Assembly: GCF_018598185.1 (NCBI RefSeq)
Contig: NZ_JAHESC010000010.1
Location: forward strand, 106,148-170,147
From: Dawidia soli
GTDB lineage: Bacteria; Bacteroidota; Bacteroidia; Cytophagales; Cyclobacteriaceae
DNA length: 64,000 nt
Direction of reading: 5' to 3'
Shown: positions 1-8,414 of the stretch, in pieces
How positions within the stretch are numbered: the first letter of the stretch is position 1
Layout: each line of letters begins with the position of its first letter
Translations under genes and position numbers: made by a program
Notes under the pieces: generated by a model
Seen by the model: the letters and a program-made list of their open reading frames with translations, nothing else
The model's database searches: none
Told to the model about the DNA's origin: nothing

Positions 1-396
1 CAGCACCCGGGGAGCTTCATCCTGCCGAACCACCACTTGTACGGACGCCTGGCCCTGGCGCCCGTCGGGTGTGGTGGCGACGGCTTTGAGCGAATATGCG
101 TCTGGGGACAGCGTCGCGGTGTTCCATGCGAACGAATACGGTATCGTGGTGAGTGTTTCGATCAATACGCCGTTCAGGTATAGATCGAGTTTTTCCGGTG
201 TGCCAGGGCCTTCGGCCTCGAGGGTAATATTTACGATGCCACCGACCGTCTGGCCGTCGATGAGATTGGTAAAACGGACGGTGGGATTGGCGGAGGGATC
301 GCCGCCACCGGTATCATCATCACTACATGAAGATGTGGTTAGCGAGAGCAGTACCAGGCAACTGGCGTACAGCGGCAATAGAAACTTGGTTTGCAT
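1..396 (-). CDS. Ig-like domain lipoprotein, 5' part only (runs off the left edge)
   Basis: The frame is open on the minus strand from an ATG at 396 down to base 1 (132 codons) with no stop, so the C-terminus lies outside the window. The N-terminus is a lipoprotein signal: a hydrophobic stretch to about residue 22, then a Ser-rich lipobox ending in Cys (LTTSSC), then an Asp/Gly-rich linker. From about residue 38 comes one bacterial Ig-like module with the typical NPTVRFTNLIDGQTV start and a core around YLNGVLIETLTTIPYSF, of the kind found in Bacteroidota surface lipoproteins and glycoside hydrolases. Translation of this frame is clean, whereas the plus-strand frame over the same bases resembles no protein. 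Probably anchored in the outer membrane or periplasm. The enzyme or binding domain that may follow is not visible. Confidence 0.75.
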   Translation of the reverse strand, partial: MQTKFLLPLYASCLVLLSLTTSSCSDDDTGGGDPSANPTVRFTNLIDGQTVGGIVNITLEAEGPGTPEKLDLYLNGVLIETLTTIPYSFAWNTATLSPDAYSLKAVATTPDGRQGQASVQVVVRQDEAPRVL

Positions 397-526
397 GACA
401 AAAACAGGGGGTTAGACAAGTGTGTTGTTGTTTTAACGTGTCCTAACAACGGGAAGAAATACAGCAGGGTTTCCCGTATCGCGTGTATACATAGCGTGAT
501 TTTTTGAGTAGAAAATAAATGATAAG

Positions 527-559
527 AAGAGGCATTTGGTTCCCAACCAAATGCCTCTT
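527..559 (-). terminator. Terminator after the TonB receptor gene
   Basis: A perfect 15-bp stem (527-541 with 545-559) around a CCC loop lies 27 bases past the stop of the minus-strand receptor gene. T-rich sequence follows on that strand. It also separates the receptor from the lipoprotein gene at the left edge. Confidence 0.8.
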
Positions 560-585
560 TTGGGAGACTGCGTTAAAGCAGTGCG

Positions 586-2850
586 TTAGAAGAAGAACGA
601 GATGCTGGTCTTAAAGATGAACGGCGTGCCGGGCGTGAAGTGTATTTCAGAAACCGGGTCGATCTCGTTTTGGAGCCGCGACTCGGTGTCGAACTGGGCC
701 TCCTTCCAGGCTTCGTTGAAGAGGTTCTCGGCTACAATGCTCACTTCGAACTTCGGGCGCGTATACTTCAACACGGCATCGGCCAGGAAGTATCCTTTTG
801 CCTTAACAGAGTTGTCTTCATTGGCGGCGCGATCACCCAAATAACGGTACCGCAGGCTTCCATTGATGCCATTCTTCCAGCGGAACGAGAGGCCGCCGAT
901 GCTGGTAAACGTAGGCGCCAGCGGTATGTAGTCTTCGCCTTCGGGCGCGTCTTTCGCCTGGGGGTCCGTCAGGTTTACGTCGCCGTCGAGGTAAAGCCAG
1001 GGCATGATCTGGTACCGCAGCGAAAGGTCGAGGCCCTGACGCTGGGTCTTGCCACCGGGCTCTACCACGCCTTCATCGCCTACGTAGACAAACTCCTGGT
1101 CGAGGTACAGCATCCAGGCGGAGGCGGTCAGCAGCAGCCTGTCGCTTACCTTTACCGTTGCACCGGCGTCGACACCGTAAGCCTTCGGCAGAATGTCCTC
1201 GCCGTTTTGGGCCACGACAACGCGCGTGTCGTTGGAGTGGAACCCGATGCCGCTTTTTACAAACACGTTCAATTTACGGGTGGCGTTGTAACTGATATTG
1301 AACTTCGGGCTGACAGTGGCCTTGCTCACACTTTGCCGATCGTACCCCGGTGTGAGCGCGTCGGCATAATTGAAGGTGAAGTGGTCGAGGCGTACGGCGG
1401 CGTTTATCGACAGCTTGTGCGTGAGGTGCAACGTCTCCTGCAGATAGGCATACAGGTTTGTCTCGTCGATGTCGCCCCGCGCAATGTCGTTTAAGGATAC
1501 TTTGCGCGACCGGGTGTGGTACAGATGGATGTCGTTTACGTCGTCGTAACGGAAACCTGCGCTCACTTCGCTTTGCAACGGCAAGCCGCCGAGGGTGTGG
1601 TCCAGCGTATAGCTGCCACGGTAGCCATAAATGTTGCGTGCTTCGCGTTGGGTGATCTGGTCGCCGTTGACGGGATCGTTCAGGAAGAACGTGAAGTTCG
1701 AGATGAGGTTAAAGTCGTACCGGCTGTAGTATAGCTGGTTTTCGATCACCGCCCCGTTGTCCAGTGTCTTCAGGTGTTTGATCCAGGCGTTTGACCGCGA
1801 TGTCTCGCCGCCTTCCGTGGGATCGATCGAACCAAACCGTGTGATGTCACCCGCGGCTACGGCACGTTCGGGTATTTGCCCGGAGGCATCCCATCGGCTG
1901 TTGAACGTCGAGAGTCCTACCATTACAACCTGGTTGCCGTCCAGATAGGCGGTATACTTGCCCGTCAGGTTTAACCGGTTGAAATTCTGATTTGCGTCGA
2001 AGAACCCATCGGTCCGGAAGTATTCGGAGGCGATGTAGGCATTACTGCGGCGATCACCGTCCTGCTTATCGAACAGGGTAATGGCGTTTACGTTGCGGAA
2101 GGTGCCGAACCGGCCGCCTTCGATCTTGATCATGTCCTGGTCGAGGGCATCGCGGGTGTGGAATGCAGCGTAGCCGGCGGTGGTCATGTTTCCTTTGGCA
2201 GCGTAATACGGGCCTTTATTAAAGTCTACCGTACCGACGATCTCGGGAATGAGAAAGTGCAGGTCGGAGTAACCCTGGCCGTGCGCGTGTGACACCATGT
2301 TGACGGGCAGGCCGTCTACTTCCAGGTTGATGTCGGTGCCGTGGTCGATGTCGAACCCGCGCAGGAAGATCTGCTCGGCTTTGCCACCACCGGCGTGTTG
2401 CGCGATGAAGAGGCCGGGCACCATGCGTAGAATGTCTTGCGACGTGTTGATGGGGCGTAAGCGGATGTCTACCTGCGATAGCGTGTTGGTTTCCTGCACC
2501 AATTGGTCCTGTACGACAACGTCTTCGAGCAGCAGGTCGCCGGGTTTGAGGGTGGCGTTGAAGACGGTCGTTTCGTTCGCCTGGATCATAACAGGTTGTT
2601 GAACCGCGGCGTAACCGACAAAAGATATATGGATATCATGTTGGCCCGCGGGCAGGTTCGTCAGTTTGAAACGGCCCAGCTTGTCGGTGGAGGTGCCTCG
2701 GCTGAGTGTGGGCAGGTAGATGTTTACGTCTTGCAAAGGGGCCTTGCCCTCTTGCGTGATCGTGCCTGTCAGCGTGCCGGTCTCTTGCGCGAACAAAAGG
2801 GTAGGAGCTAACAGTACTATGTATAGTATTGATAGTATACGGGGTTTCAT
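586..2850 (-). CDS. TonB-dependent outer-membrane receptor, probably metal-related
   Basis: A 754-residue outer-membrane receptor that would take up a substrate using TonB energy. A signal peptide covers about residues 1-22 (MKPRILSILYIVLLAPTLLF, cut after FAQ). A carboxypeptidase-regulatory-like domain follows at 23-115, then a plug at about 115-230 with FLRGFDIDHGTDINLEVDG and the His-bearing SHAHGQGY segment, then a beta-barrel ending in the Phe-rich ISFFF typical of barrel C-termini. The start is placed at 2850 because this Met directly begins the signal peptide; a Met at 2871 would add seven residues. The upstream gene encodes a histidine-rich membrane protein, so a zinc or similar metal substrate is a reasonable inference, not shown. 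A terminator follows the gene. Confidence 0.88.
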   Translation of the reverse strand: MKPRILSILYIVLLAPTLLFAQETGTLTGTITQEGKAPLQDVNIYLPTLSRGTSTDKLGRFKLTNLPAGQHDIHISFVGYAAVQQPVMIQANETTVFNATLKPGDLLLEDVVVQDQLVQETNTLSQVDIRLRPINTSQDILRMVPGLFIAQHAGGGKAEQIFLRGFDIDHGTDINLEVDGLPVNMVSHAHGQGYSDLHFLIPEIVGTVDFNKGPYYAAKGNMTTAGYAAFHTRDALDQDMIKIEGGRFGTFRNVNAITLFDKQDGDRRSNAYIASEYFRTDGFFDANQNFNRLNLTGKYTAYLDGNQVVMVGLSTFNSRWDASGQIPERAVAAGDITRFGSIDPTEGGETSRSNAWIKHLKTLDNGAVIENQLYYSRYDFNLISNFTFFLNDPVNGDQITQREARNIYGYRGSYTLDHTLGGLPLQSEVSAGFRYDDVNDIHLYHTRSRKVSLNDIARGDIDETNLYAYLQETLHLTHKLSINAAVRLDHFTFNYADALTPGYDRQSVSKATVSPKFNISYNATRKLNVFVKSGIGFHSNDTRVVVAQNGEDILPKAYGVDAGATVKVSDRLLLTASAWMLYLDQEFVYVGDEGVVEPGGKTQRQGLDLSLRYQIMPWLYLDGDVNLTDPQAKDAPEGEDYIPLAPTFTSIGGLSFRWKNGINGSLRYRYLGDRAANEDNSVKAKGYFLADAVLKYTRPKFEVSIVAENLFNEAWKEAQFDTESRLQNEIDPVSEIHFTPGTPFIFKTSISFFF

Positions 2851-2887
2851 GGAAAAAATTAAATAGGACAAAAATCTGCCTCCCTGG

Positions 2888-3065
2888 CTGGCGCAAGTCG
2901 GAACCCCGCCCGTGGGGCGGTGACCCGATAACTATCGGGGGTGCCGCGACGGTTGGCAGTTTGCAATTGCCGTCGAGCCGGCCGACGCTTATACTGCCCG
3001 CCCGTTATAAACTGGCGACAGTATAGGCACAAGTTCCGTCCCTTCGGGACGAAAACCTGCGCCAG
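2888..3065. repeat. Palindromic intergenic element with flanking 8-bp inverted repeat
   Basis: The gap between the receptor and the His-rich gene is bounded by CTGGCGCA (2888-2895) and its inverse TGCGCCAG (3058-3065). Inside are several perfect hairpins: 2906-2911 with 2915-2920, 2924-2930 with 2933-2939 (CCCGATA/TATCGGG), and a CGTCCC-TTC-GGGACG stem near 3036-3050. The left end, CTGGCGCAAGTC, recurs at 56623-56634. No gene is visible. It may be a dispersed nonautonomous repeat or a structured leader between the two genes. Confidence 0.6.
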
Positions 3066-3069
3066 ACGT

Positions 3070-3450
3070 TTATGCCAGCCGTTGGGGTGGGGGCGTGGAA
3101 GGCAAGAAGTATATGGGAGGTGGTGTGTCAGCCCTGTCCGGCGTTAAGCGCTCCAGGAGCTGACGGAAAAAGGTGTGGTCGACGGGGGACTGCGTGTAGA
3201 GGAAGAGGCTTACCAGCGAAGGCAGCTCGGCGGTGACGGGTTCGGAAGTATGGGTATGCGTGTGGACTTCGCCGTGGGAGTGATGGTGGTGATCGTTGAA
3301 GGTGTGATCGTGGTCGTGTGCATGGTGGTGAATGTGAACGTGGCTGTGGGCGTCGAGGTAGTGCAGCAGGTCGTGACCCATTTCCAGGGCGCCATAGCTC
3401 AGCATGGTTATGGCGTATACGATCAGTATGATGGTGCTTCCCTGCGTCAC
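3070..3450 (-). CDS. Histidine-rich small membrane protein
   Basis: A 126-residue protein with a GTG start. Residues about 5-22 form one hydrophobic segment (an uncleaved anchor or signal). Residues about 25-68 hold 19 histidines in roughly 43 positions, in HxHxH and DHDH runs typical of zinc, nickel or copper chelating loops. The tail is Pro-rich. I recognise no named family. It lies about 220 bases upstream of the TonB receptor on the same strand, and a role as periplasmic metal buffer or sensor for that receptor is inferred from this pairing. No Shine-Dalgarno sequence is evident, as is common in this phylum. The downstream Met at residue 16 is a possible alternative start but would cut into the membrane segment. 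Confidence 0.7.
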   Translation of the reverse strand: MTQGSTIILIVYAITMLSYGALEMGHDLLHYLDAHSHVHIHHHAHDHDHTFNDHHHHSHGEVHTHTHTSEPVTAELPSLVSLFLYTQSPVDHTFFRQLLERLTPDRADTPPPIYFLPSTPPPQRLA

Positions 3451-3485
3451 GAGGCAAAAGTAGGAAAACGGTTGACTATAAAAGA

Positions 3486-3513
3486 AAAGAGGTTGCCGGA
3501 TGGCAACCTCTTT
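3486..3513 (-). terminator. Terminator after the DUF2723 gene
   Basis: A perfect 12-bp stem (3486-3497 with 3502-3513) with a GGAT loop. T-rich runs flank it on both strands. It lies 24 bases after the stop of the large minus-strand membrane protein and before the His-rich gene. Confidence 0.85.
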
Positions 3514-3536
3514 TTGTTATCGGATGACGGGAGATG

Positions 3537-6509
3537 TTAGAAGTTCGAGCGATCCAGCTGCAGGGCTGCACCGTGCTTGGAGTAGGCGTTCTCGATCTTC
3601 TCGGCCAGTTCCTTTTCACCATATTGTGCCAGGACGCGTTGCAATTCGCCGAGGATAATGACGTTTACCTGCAAGTCGCGGCCGTAGTCGCGCTTGCGGA
3701 TGTAATAGTCGGCCAGGGCGTCGGCACGGGGCCACATGACATTCGCGATCTCGATGGCCTTTTCCTTCTCTCCTACCTCGAACAGCAGGGCCACGGCCTG
3801 GGCCGAAGTATAGTCGTAGGGGATCGACGTGTCGGGCATATGCGATAAGCTGAACAGCAATACTTCGCGCGCCTTGGCGCTGTCGCCTTTGTTGACGAGT
3901 GCCTGGGCCAGGGAGTTGAAGCTGCTGCGGTGGTTGAGCACGAAGTTGCGATAGTCCTGTGTATAGTATACGTGCGGATCATCCAGGTTGCGGAACTGGA
4001 ATTTCTTCAGCATGTTCTCGGCGCTCTTATCGGTGTCAACGAGCTCGGCCTGGTTGAACGAGTTCGGGTTGAACACCGGCAGGATGCGATAGGCGTTGCC
4101 TTCTTGTACCACGTAGCGGCTCAGGTCTACGTTGAACTGTGCCAGCGAGGTGTTGTTGACATACAGCGGACGCTCCCAGTCGGCGGAAGCCAGCAGGTCG
4201 AGCATCGCGAGGTCTTTTCTTTCCAGGGCATTGCCCTTTACACGCAGGTGCATTTCCGGCACCAGCAGGCTATCCATGCCTTTGGGGATGATGCCCAGGC
4301 TACGCACTTTTTCTACATCTACTTTCAACACAATGTCTTTTGTGGGCAGCATGTAGCGCTCGCCGCGATACTCGGGGTGCAGCAGGCTCTTGTTGTTGTC
4401 GCGCAGCAGCTCCAGGTATTTTTTCAGGTCCATCTGTTTGATGCCTGCATTGTAGTACGGTACGTACTGAGTCTTGTCGTCGCGGTAGTTTTCTACCGTG
4501 AGCGTATACGGGAACGGCTTCGACTCGTAGGCGCTGCGGGTAGTCTGCTCGATGTACCAGTCAGTGTTGTAGTAGCTCAGTACGATCACGCGTACGTCGG
4601 TGCGAACGCCTTCCACGTCTTGTGCGTACCAGAGGGGGAAGGTATCGTTATCACCCCCGGTGAACAGCACCGCTTCCGGTGCGCAGGACTGCAGGTAGTT
4701 TACCGCGGAATCTACGGAGAAGTACCGGTTTGCACGGTTGTGATCGTCCCAGCCCTGCTGCGCCATGAGCGCGGGCGCCGACATAGACACAAGCGTGGCG
4801 ATGATGGCAGCGGTCTTGAGGTTGCCCAGCACCTTGCCTAACCATTCGGCCAGGGCGATCACGGCAAAGCCGATCCAGAAACAGAAGGCGTAATAAGAGC
4901 CGGTGTAGATATAATCACGTTCGCGTGGCTCTGTCGGGGGAGAATTGAGGTATACGACCAGCGCGACACCCGTGAGGACGAAGAGCAGTGCCACAACCAC
5001 GAAGTTGCGCGTGTTGTGTACGGATTGCCAGAACATGCCGATGAGGCCCAGCACGAACGGGATCATGAAGAAGTTGTTGCGGCCGGCGTTCTCCGCCAGC
5101 TCTGTCGGCAGTTTTTCAAACCAATGCAGCGGGCTGAGCCAGTCTGCGCCCTGAATGTCGCTTTCGCGGCCGGCAAAGTTGAACATGAAATAACGCATGT
5201 ACATGTTGCCGATCTGGTGGTCGAACATGAAGTACAGGTTGTCGGTGAAGAACTTCGGCTTTTCGCCCTCTTGTAACCCCAGCTCCGAGCGGTAGATGCG
5301 TGCATGCTCGGGGTCGCTGCTGTAGATACGCGGCAGAAGTATTTGCTGACCGGGCTCGTATTCGTACTCAAACTTGTGGTCTTTGATCTCGTACTTGTCT
5401 TTGCCCTTTTTGTAAATGGGCGCACCTTCCTTGATGCCGATCACCTGCGCGGTGAAGTACGGCCCGTAGAGCAACGGGCGGCTGCCGTATTGCTCACGCT
5501 TGAGGTAGCTTACGAAGCTCATCACGTCCGACGGATCGTTTTCGTCGATCGGCGGGTTGTCGTTCGAGCGGATCACGACCAGGGCATACGACGCATAGCC
5601 GATGAGGATAAAGGCTACGGCGTTCAGAAAGGTATTGAGTACAACGCGCTGGTGCTTTTGTGAGAACATGATGCCCCATACCAGTACGGAGATCAGCAGC
5701 AATGTAAATACTACCGCACCCGAGCCGAACGGCAGGCCGAGGGTGTTGACAAAAAACACTTCGAAGTGGCCGGCGAACGTCGGCAGGCCCGGAATGATGA
5801 TCTCGTTGATAAAGAAAATGATCAACAAGCTGATCAGCATCGAGGCGAGCACGCCCCAGGCGGTCGGTGTATATTTTTTGAAGTAGTATACCAGTGCCAG
5901 GGCGGGGATCGTCACGAGGTTCAGCAAGTGAACGCCGATGGAGAGGCCCATCATGTAAAAGATCAGGATCAACCAACGGTTGGCTTTGGATTCGTCTTCA
6001 ATGACATCCCACTTCATCATGGCCCACACCACAAACGCGGTGAAGAACGACGACATGGCATACACTTCCGCTTCTACCGCCGAAAACCAGGCGGAGTCAG
6101 AGAAGGTGTAGGCCAGTGACCCGACCAGGCCGGCACCCAGCAGCACCCAGATCTTGTCGGACGGAATTTCTTCCGATGGGCTGATCCTCATCAGCTTGCG
6201 GCCGAAGAGGGTAATGGACCAGAACAGGAACAGTACGGTAAACGCGCTGGCGAGTACGCTGCTGAAGTTAATCCAATAGGCAACTTTTGTAACATCGCCC
6301 ATGGCCAGGAAGGAGAACATGCGCCCGATGAGGAGGAACAATGGAGCTCCCGGAGGGTGGGGTACTTGCAGCTTATAAGAAACGGAAATAAACTCGCCGC
6401 AGTCCCAATAGCTGGCTGTTTCTTCCATGGTGAGCCAGTAGCTAATGAGCGCGATCACGAAGACGCCCCAGCCAACGATATTGTTGAATTTCTGAAAAGT
6501 GGAATTCAT
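3537..6509 (-). CDS. DUF2723 family membrane protein (PMT-like, GT-C fold)
   Basis: A 990-residue integral membrane protein of the DUF2723 family, which is common in Bacteroidota and distantly related to protein O-mannosyltransferases. The family's hallmark YWDCGEF is at residues 34-40 after the first membrane helix, followed by QVPHPPGAPL and a PMT-like series of about a dozen helices to about residue 560. The Asp/Glu pair in the hallmark sits where PMT enzymes keep their catalytic acid. The C-terminal 430 residues are largely soluble, and the last ~130 look helical and TPR-like. A role in glycosylating exported proteins is inferred from the family and has not been shown. The gene is monocistronic, with a terminator behind it and a TATTTTCG box (one mismatch to the -7 consensus) about 25-30 bases upstream of its start. 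Confidence 0.88.
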   Translation of the reverse strand: MNSTFQKFNNIVGWGVFVIALISYWLTMEETASYWDCGEFISVSYKLQVPHPPGAPLFLLIGRMFSFLAMGDVTKVAYWINFSSVLASAFTVLFLFWSITLFGRKLMRISPSEEIPSDKIWVLLGAGLVGSLAYTFSDSAWFSAVEAEVYAMSSFFTAFVVWAMMKWDVIEDESKANRWLILIFYMMGLSIGVHLLNLVTIPALALVYYFKKYTPTAWGVLASMLISLLIIFFINEIIIPGLPTFAGHFEVFFVNTLGLPFGSGAVVFTLLLISVLVWGIMFSQKHQRVVLNTFLNAVAFILIGYASYALVVIRSNDNPPIDENDPSDVMSFVSYLKREQYGSRPLLYGPYFTAQVIGIKEGAPIYKKGKDKYEIKDHKFEYEYEPGQQILLPRIYSSDPEHARIYRSELGLQEGEKPKFFTDNLYFMFDHQIGNMYMRYFMFNFAGRESDIQGADWLSPLHWFEKLPTELAENAGRNNFFMIPFVLGLIGMFWQSVHNTRNFVVVALLFVLTGVALVVYLNSPPTEPRERDYIYTGSYYAFCFWIGFAVIALAEWLGKVLGNLKTAAIIATLVSMSAPALMAQQGWDDHNRANRYFSVDSAVNYLQSCAPEAVLFTGGDNDTFPLWYAQDVEGVRTDVRVIVLSYYNTDWYIEQTTRSAYESKPFPYTLTVENYRDDKTQYVPYYNAGIKQMDLKKYLELLRDNNKSLLHPEYRGERYMLPTKDIVLKVDVEKVRSLGIIPKGMDSLLVPEMHLRVKGNALERKDLAMLDLLASADWERPLYVNNTSLAQFNVDLSRYVVQEGNAYRILPVFNPNSFNQAELVDTDKSAENMLKKFQFRNLDDPHVYYTQDYRNFVLNHRSSFNSLAQALVNKGDSAKAREVLLFSLSHMPDTSIPYDYTSAQAVALLFEVGEKEKAIEIANVMWPRADALADYYIRKRDYGRDLQVNVIILGELQRVLAQYGEKELAEKIENAYSKHGAALQLDRSNF

Positions 6510-6573
6510 GAGGTTAATTAAAGACTTAGGGGGCGAAAATAAGTAAATAATGCCTAAAAACGGTGCCCCGGGG

Positions 6574-7197
6574 TTATTTGTAGACGATCACGTAAAACCC
6601 CAGCCAAAGCAGGAAAATGAGCACATACGAGCACAAAACGATGGTCCAGACGTAGCGCCGGTCTTTTTGTGCGTAGAAGTGAATGCCGGCGACCAGGGCA
6701 AAGCAATAGGCGATCTCAAACACATTGAGCGCCCGCAAGGGGTAGGCCCAGCGTCTGTTGAGGGTGTTGTAATCAAAAAAATGCATGAGCGACAGCGGGT
6801 AGAACCCACGTATGTCGTTATAGGTAGGGTCGGTCTGGACACTCATGAACCAGGCGATTTTCAGTACTTCGGGAATGAGGAAGATAAATTCGGCCCCGAT
6901 CACGACTCCGAAGCATTGGCGGTAGGTGACGCGGTAGCCGAACATGAAACATCCGACCCAGATGACAAAGGCGATGACGACGAATTTCCAGGCGTAGACA
7001 AAGGGGATAGAAAAGTATTTGATGGCATTTATGAGCTGCAGGACGGTGCCCTGGGGGCGGTCTTGCAGGAATTCGAATGCGGCGGTCTCATTTTCAATAA
7101 AGGCGATTTTGATGTATAACAACAACAGGGAGGCCAGACACAACAGGATAAAAAGCAGCTTTTTGTCGGCAGCAAAGAAAGATTTAGTTTCGTGCAT
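6574..7197 (-). CDS. Conserved membrane protein of unknown function
   Basis: A 207-residue protein with about six hydrophobic segments (near residues 13-30, 52-72, 75-95, 100-115, 150-170 and 180-203). The longer open frame reaches 7314, but its extra 39 residues are the antisense of a signal peptide encoded on the other strand and have no protein character, so I take the Met at 7197 (MHETKSFFAADKK). That start codon shares bases with the ATG of the divergent TPR gene. Conserved-looking pieces include FFDYNTLNRRWAYPLRALN and a charged loop QKDRR. I do not recognise a family or reaction. The nearest gene downstream on this strand is the DUF2723 gene, 64 bases further on, so co-transcription is possible. 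Confidence 0.7.
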   Translation of the reverse strand: MHETKSFFAADKKLLFILLCLASLLLLYIKIAFIENETAAFEFLQDRPQGTVLQLINAIKYFSIPFVYAWKFVVIAFVIWVGCFMFGYRVTYRQCFGVVIGAEFIFLIPEVLKIAWFMSVQTDPTYNDIRGFYPLSLMHFFDYNTLNRRWAYPLRALNVFEIAYCFALVAGIHFYAQKDRRYVWTIVLCSYVLIFLLWLGFYVIVYK

Positions 7198-8404
7198 GGA
7201 GTTTTCTGTATTCAAGATTTTGCTTCTCGTGGTGGTTCTCCTGCTGGTTGCCGACATCCGGAGCCAGGCGCAGCCCAGTACCCGAAAAGATACGACCATC
7301 ATTTTGCTTTCCAACGTGGGCGTGCAATTGGAGTGTACCCAGGCGTTGAACGATCTGTATAATTTTAAGTTTCCCCAGGCGGAGTTCCAGTTTCAGTATC
7401 TGCGGGCACGGTACCGGTGGCACCCGCTGCCCTATTTCCTGATGGGGCTGATCGAGTGGTGGAAGATCATGCCGAACACCAAGGATACCTCGCACGACGA
7501 GAAATTCCTGGCCTATATGGACTCCACCATCGAAGTGGGGGAGAAGCTGTACGACGATTACCCGGCGTACAAAACCGAGGCGGCATTCTTCCTGGCGGCG
7601 GCCTACGGTTTTAAGGGCCGGTTGTACTCGGACGAAGAACGGAAGAACTGGCGCAAGGCGGCCGCCGCCGGGAAAAACGCGCTGGACTATCTGGAGGAAA
7701 GTAAGGAGCAGGAAAACCTCAGCCCCGAGCTGCTCTTTGGCGATGCGCTGTACAATTACTTTTCCGTATGGGTACCCGAGAACTACCCGGCCCTGCGGCC
7801 GGTACTTTGGTTCTTCCGGAAAGGCGACAAGGCGTTGGGGTTGAAGCAGCTCAAGGAAGTATCGTACAATGCCTTTTATACACGCACGGAGGCCATGGTC
7901 TGGCTGATGCGTATTTTGAACAGTTACGAGAAAGACCAGCAGCAAGCCTTCCAAATCAGCGAATACCTTTTTCAAACCTATCCCGACAATCCCTATTTTC
8001 ATCGTTACTACGCCCGGATGTTGTATTCGCTGGGCCGTTACATGGAAGCCGAGCCGGTGTGTAAGAATATACTGGCAAAGATCGATAGTGGCCAGGTTGG
8101 CTATGAAGCCACCAGCGGTCGCTATGCCGCGTTCTTCCTCGGGCAGATCTACGAGGCCCGGCGAAAGCTGGACGATGCCAAGAAGCACTACGAGCTCTGT
8201 ATGAAGTTTGCCGAGCAGATCGGCGCAACAGATTCGGGGTATTATCTCTATTCCATGATTGCCCTGGGCGAGATTGCCGAGATGCAAGGGCGCAAGGCCG
8301 ACGCCAAGGCCTGGTTTAAAGCGGTACAGAAGAAAGCGGGGCGCAAGGATGAGGCTTACAAAGATGCGAAGTGGAGGTTAAAACGATTGGAGAAAGGAGA
8401 CTAG
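7196..8404 (+). CDS. Secreted tetratricopeptide-repeat protein
   Basis: A 402-residue exported protein. The start chosen is the ATG at 7196, because it begins a clear signal peptide (MEFSVFKILLLVVVLLLVAD, cleavage near SQAQ); the open frame further upstream, to 7019, lacks coding character. The mature part is helical, with repeated TPR-like pairs such as the segment around YFHRYYARMLYSLGRYMEAE and a final GEIAEMQGRKADAKAWFKAV unit. It probably acts as a protein-interaction scaffold in the periplasm. The ATG overlaps the start codon of the divergent membrane-protein gene by two bases, so its ribosome entry region lies inside that gene. Ten bases separate its stop from the first gene of the polysaccharide cluster. 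Confidence 0.8.
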   Translation: MEFSVFKILLLVVVLLLVADIRSQAQPSTRKDTTIILLSNVGVQLECTQALNDLYNFKFPQAEFQFQYLRARYRWHPLPYFLMGLIEWWKIMPNTKDTSHDEKFLAYMDSTIEVGEKLYDDYPAYKTEAAFFLAAAYGFKGRLYSDEERKNWRKAAAAGKNALDYLEESKEQENLSPELLFGDALYNYFSVWVPENYPALRPVLWFFRKGDKALGLKQLKEVSYNAFYTRTEAMVWLMRILNSYEKDQQQAFQISEYLFQTYPDNPYFHRYYARMLYSLGRYMEAEPVCKNILAKIDSGQVGYEATSGRYAAFFLGQIYEARRKLDDAKKHYELCMKFAEQIGATDSGYYLYSMIALGEIAEMQGRKADAKAWFKAVQKKAGRKDEAYKDAKWRLKRLEKGD

Positions 8405-8414
8405 TAATTATAGG

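Noticed and set aside
71..415. 114-codon plus-strand ORF at the left edge
   Set aside because: The opposite strand encodes a clear lipoprotein signal and an Ig-like module over the same bases.
3930..4841. 303-codon plus-strand ORF
   Set aside because: Antisense shadow of the DUF2723 gene with no protein character.
7184..8287. 367-codon minus-strand ORF
   Set aside because: Antisense to the TPR gene, which has a signal peptide and repeat structure.
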